Below, piece after piece: positions 63,601-64,000 of a stretch of 64,000 nucleotides of DNA. This DNA comes from Candidatus Wallbacteria bacterium (GTDB lineage Bacteria > Muiribacteriota > UBA6191 > JACPRK01), in contig JACQZN010000016.1 in NCBI GenBank assembly GCA_016213845.1, positions 1-64,000 on the forward strand. Reading direction: 5' to 3'. Each line of letters starts with the position of its first letter. Position 1 is the first letter of the stretch. The position numbers and the translations under genes were made by a program. Below the pieces are notes generated by a model. That model saw only the letters and a list, made by a program, of their open reading frames with translations, was not told where the DNA came from and did not search any database.

Positions 63601-64000
63601 AGGACGCGTCGCCCTCGGGGGAGACATGGACCTTCGACGGCACTTCCTGGCAGAACATCTCTCCGGCAAACGCCAGCCCGGCGCCTCGTGCGGGGGCCGC
63701 GCTGGCGTTCGACTTCGCGCGCGGGGCGGCCGTGATGTTCGGCGGCAGCGTCTCCGGCTCACCGGATGCCGAGACCTGGGAGCTCGACGGCGGAGCGTGG
63801 ACGATGCGGTTGCGTCCGTTCGCGGGACCCTCTGCCCGCAGCTACCACGCCGTGGCCTATGACGAGGCCCGGGGCGAGACCGTCCTCTTCGGCGGCGACG
63901 ACGGCGCGCTCAACGGCGAGACGTGGCGCTGGAACGGGGCGGAGTGGCTCAATTCGACGCCTGGTCTGTCGCCTTCCACGCGCAGCGAGGCCGGGATGGC
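59883..64000 (+). CDS. Giant Kelch protein, continuation after the frameshift (open to window end)
   Basis: This frame has no stop to the window edge and resumes the Kelch series (RRLVLFGGSGALDLLRDTW). A PKD-like domain follows at about 61130-61410. Then come four near-repeats of about 110 residues resembling CARDB-type domains, with SVVRGESGKPVTLSVRNTGE and SVTRGDSVTGLELVVENTGE as repeat starts (61770-62860). A further Kelch block starts at RSWVRRDSPMP (about 62910). It continues past 64000. It is the natural downstream part of the gene starting at 55186. Confidence 0.8.

Noticed and set aside
55300-64000. CRISPR-like or satellite repeat array
   Set aside because: The repeated DNA encodes imperfect Kelch units of about 150 bases with coding constraint and no identical short repeats with unique spacers.

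Overview
The window is high-GC, densely coded bacterial DNA. HEAT/TPR scaffold proteins, class III cyclases, an orphan methyltransferase, a Kelch-type giant surface protein and a lasso-type RiPP locus together suggest a large-genome, secondary-metabolite-capable lineage such as Acidobacteriota or Myxococcota. No rRNA or other taxonomic marker is present, so this placement is an inference. No tRNA, rRNA, CRISPR array or intact insertion sequence was seen.

Layout. 1-2590: the 3' end of a kdpD sensor kinase, kdpE, and a two-receiver signalling protein. 2768-9156: a compact co-directional RiPP operon with a lasso-type precursor, a PqqD-like recognition element (B1), an asparagine-synthetase-like macrolactam synthetase (C), an HPr-kinase-like tailoring kinase, a terpene-cyclase-like toroid protein and a cytochrome P450. 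It has no recognisable B2 leader peptidase and no transporter. A lone Nif11-type peptide (9220-9450) lies just beyond it on the other strand. 9524-14650: an adenylate cyclase with HEAT repeats, a small membrane protein, methylmalonyl-CoA epimerase and a PrsW-like protease. 14877-19975: a rearranged island. A DUF4259 gene with a 42-bp internal duplication has a 141-bp fragment recopied at 18391-18531, where it now supplies, in antisense, the C-terminus of a secreted metallopeptidase. Between the copies lie an AlbA/Schlafen-type ATP-binding regulator and decayed genes. 20041-33408: an orphan DNA methyltransferase, an alpha/beta hydrolase, two membrane TPR proteins, a PHP phosphoesterase, a PLP dehydratase, and a HEAT / SbcC-like ATPase / small-protein operon.

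33582-36569 encodes a cyclase-NTPase-TPR regulator, followed by a remnant of a second asparagine-synthetase-like gene. 36972-51941 (minus strand) is the largest and least understood unit: six genes, led by a 1712-residue DUF6603-like protein, with four ATGA-type overlapping or near-overlapping junctions. It includes two paralogous beta-rich proteins, two large uncharacterised proteins and a possible C39-like cysteine peptidase. 52320-54950 is an IorAB-type molybdenum hydroxylase pair. 55186 to the window end is a giant secreted Kelch/PKD protein interrupted by one frameshift.

Across the window several genes have a TANNNT hexamer only 6-12 nt before the start codon and no Shine-Dalgarno sequence, suggesting leaderless transcripts. 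The two most interesting systems are the lasso-like operon without B2 and the six-gene DUF6603 operon.
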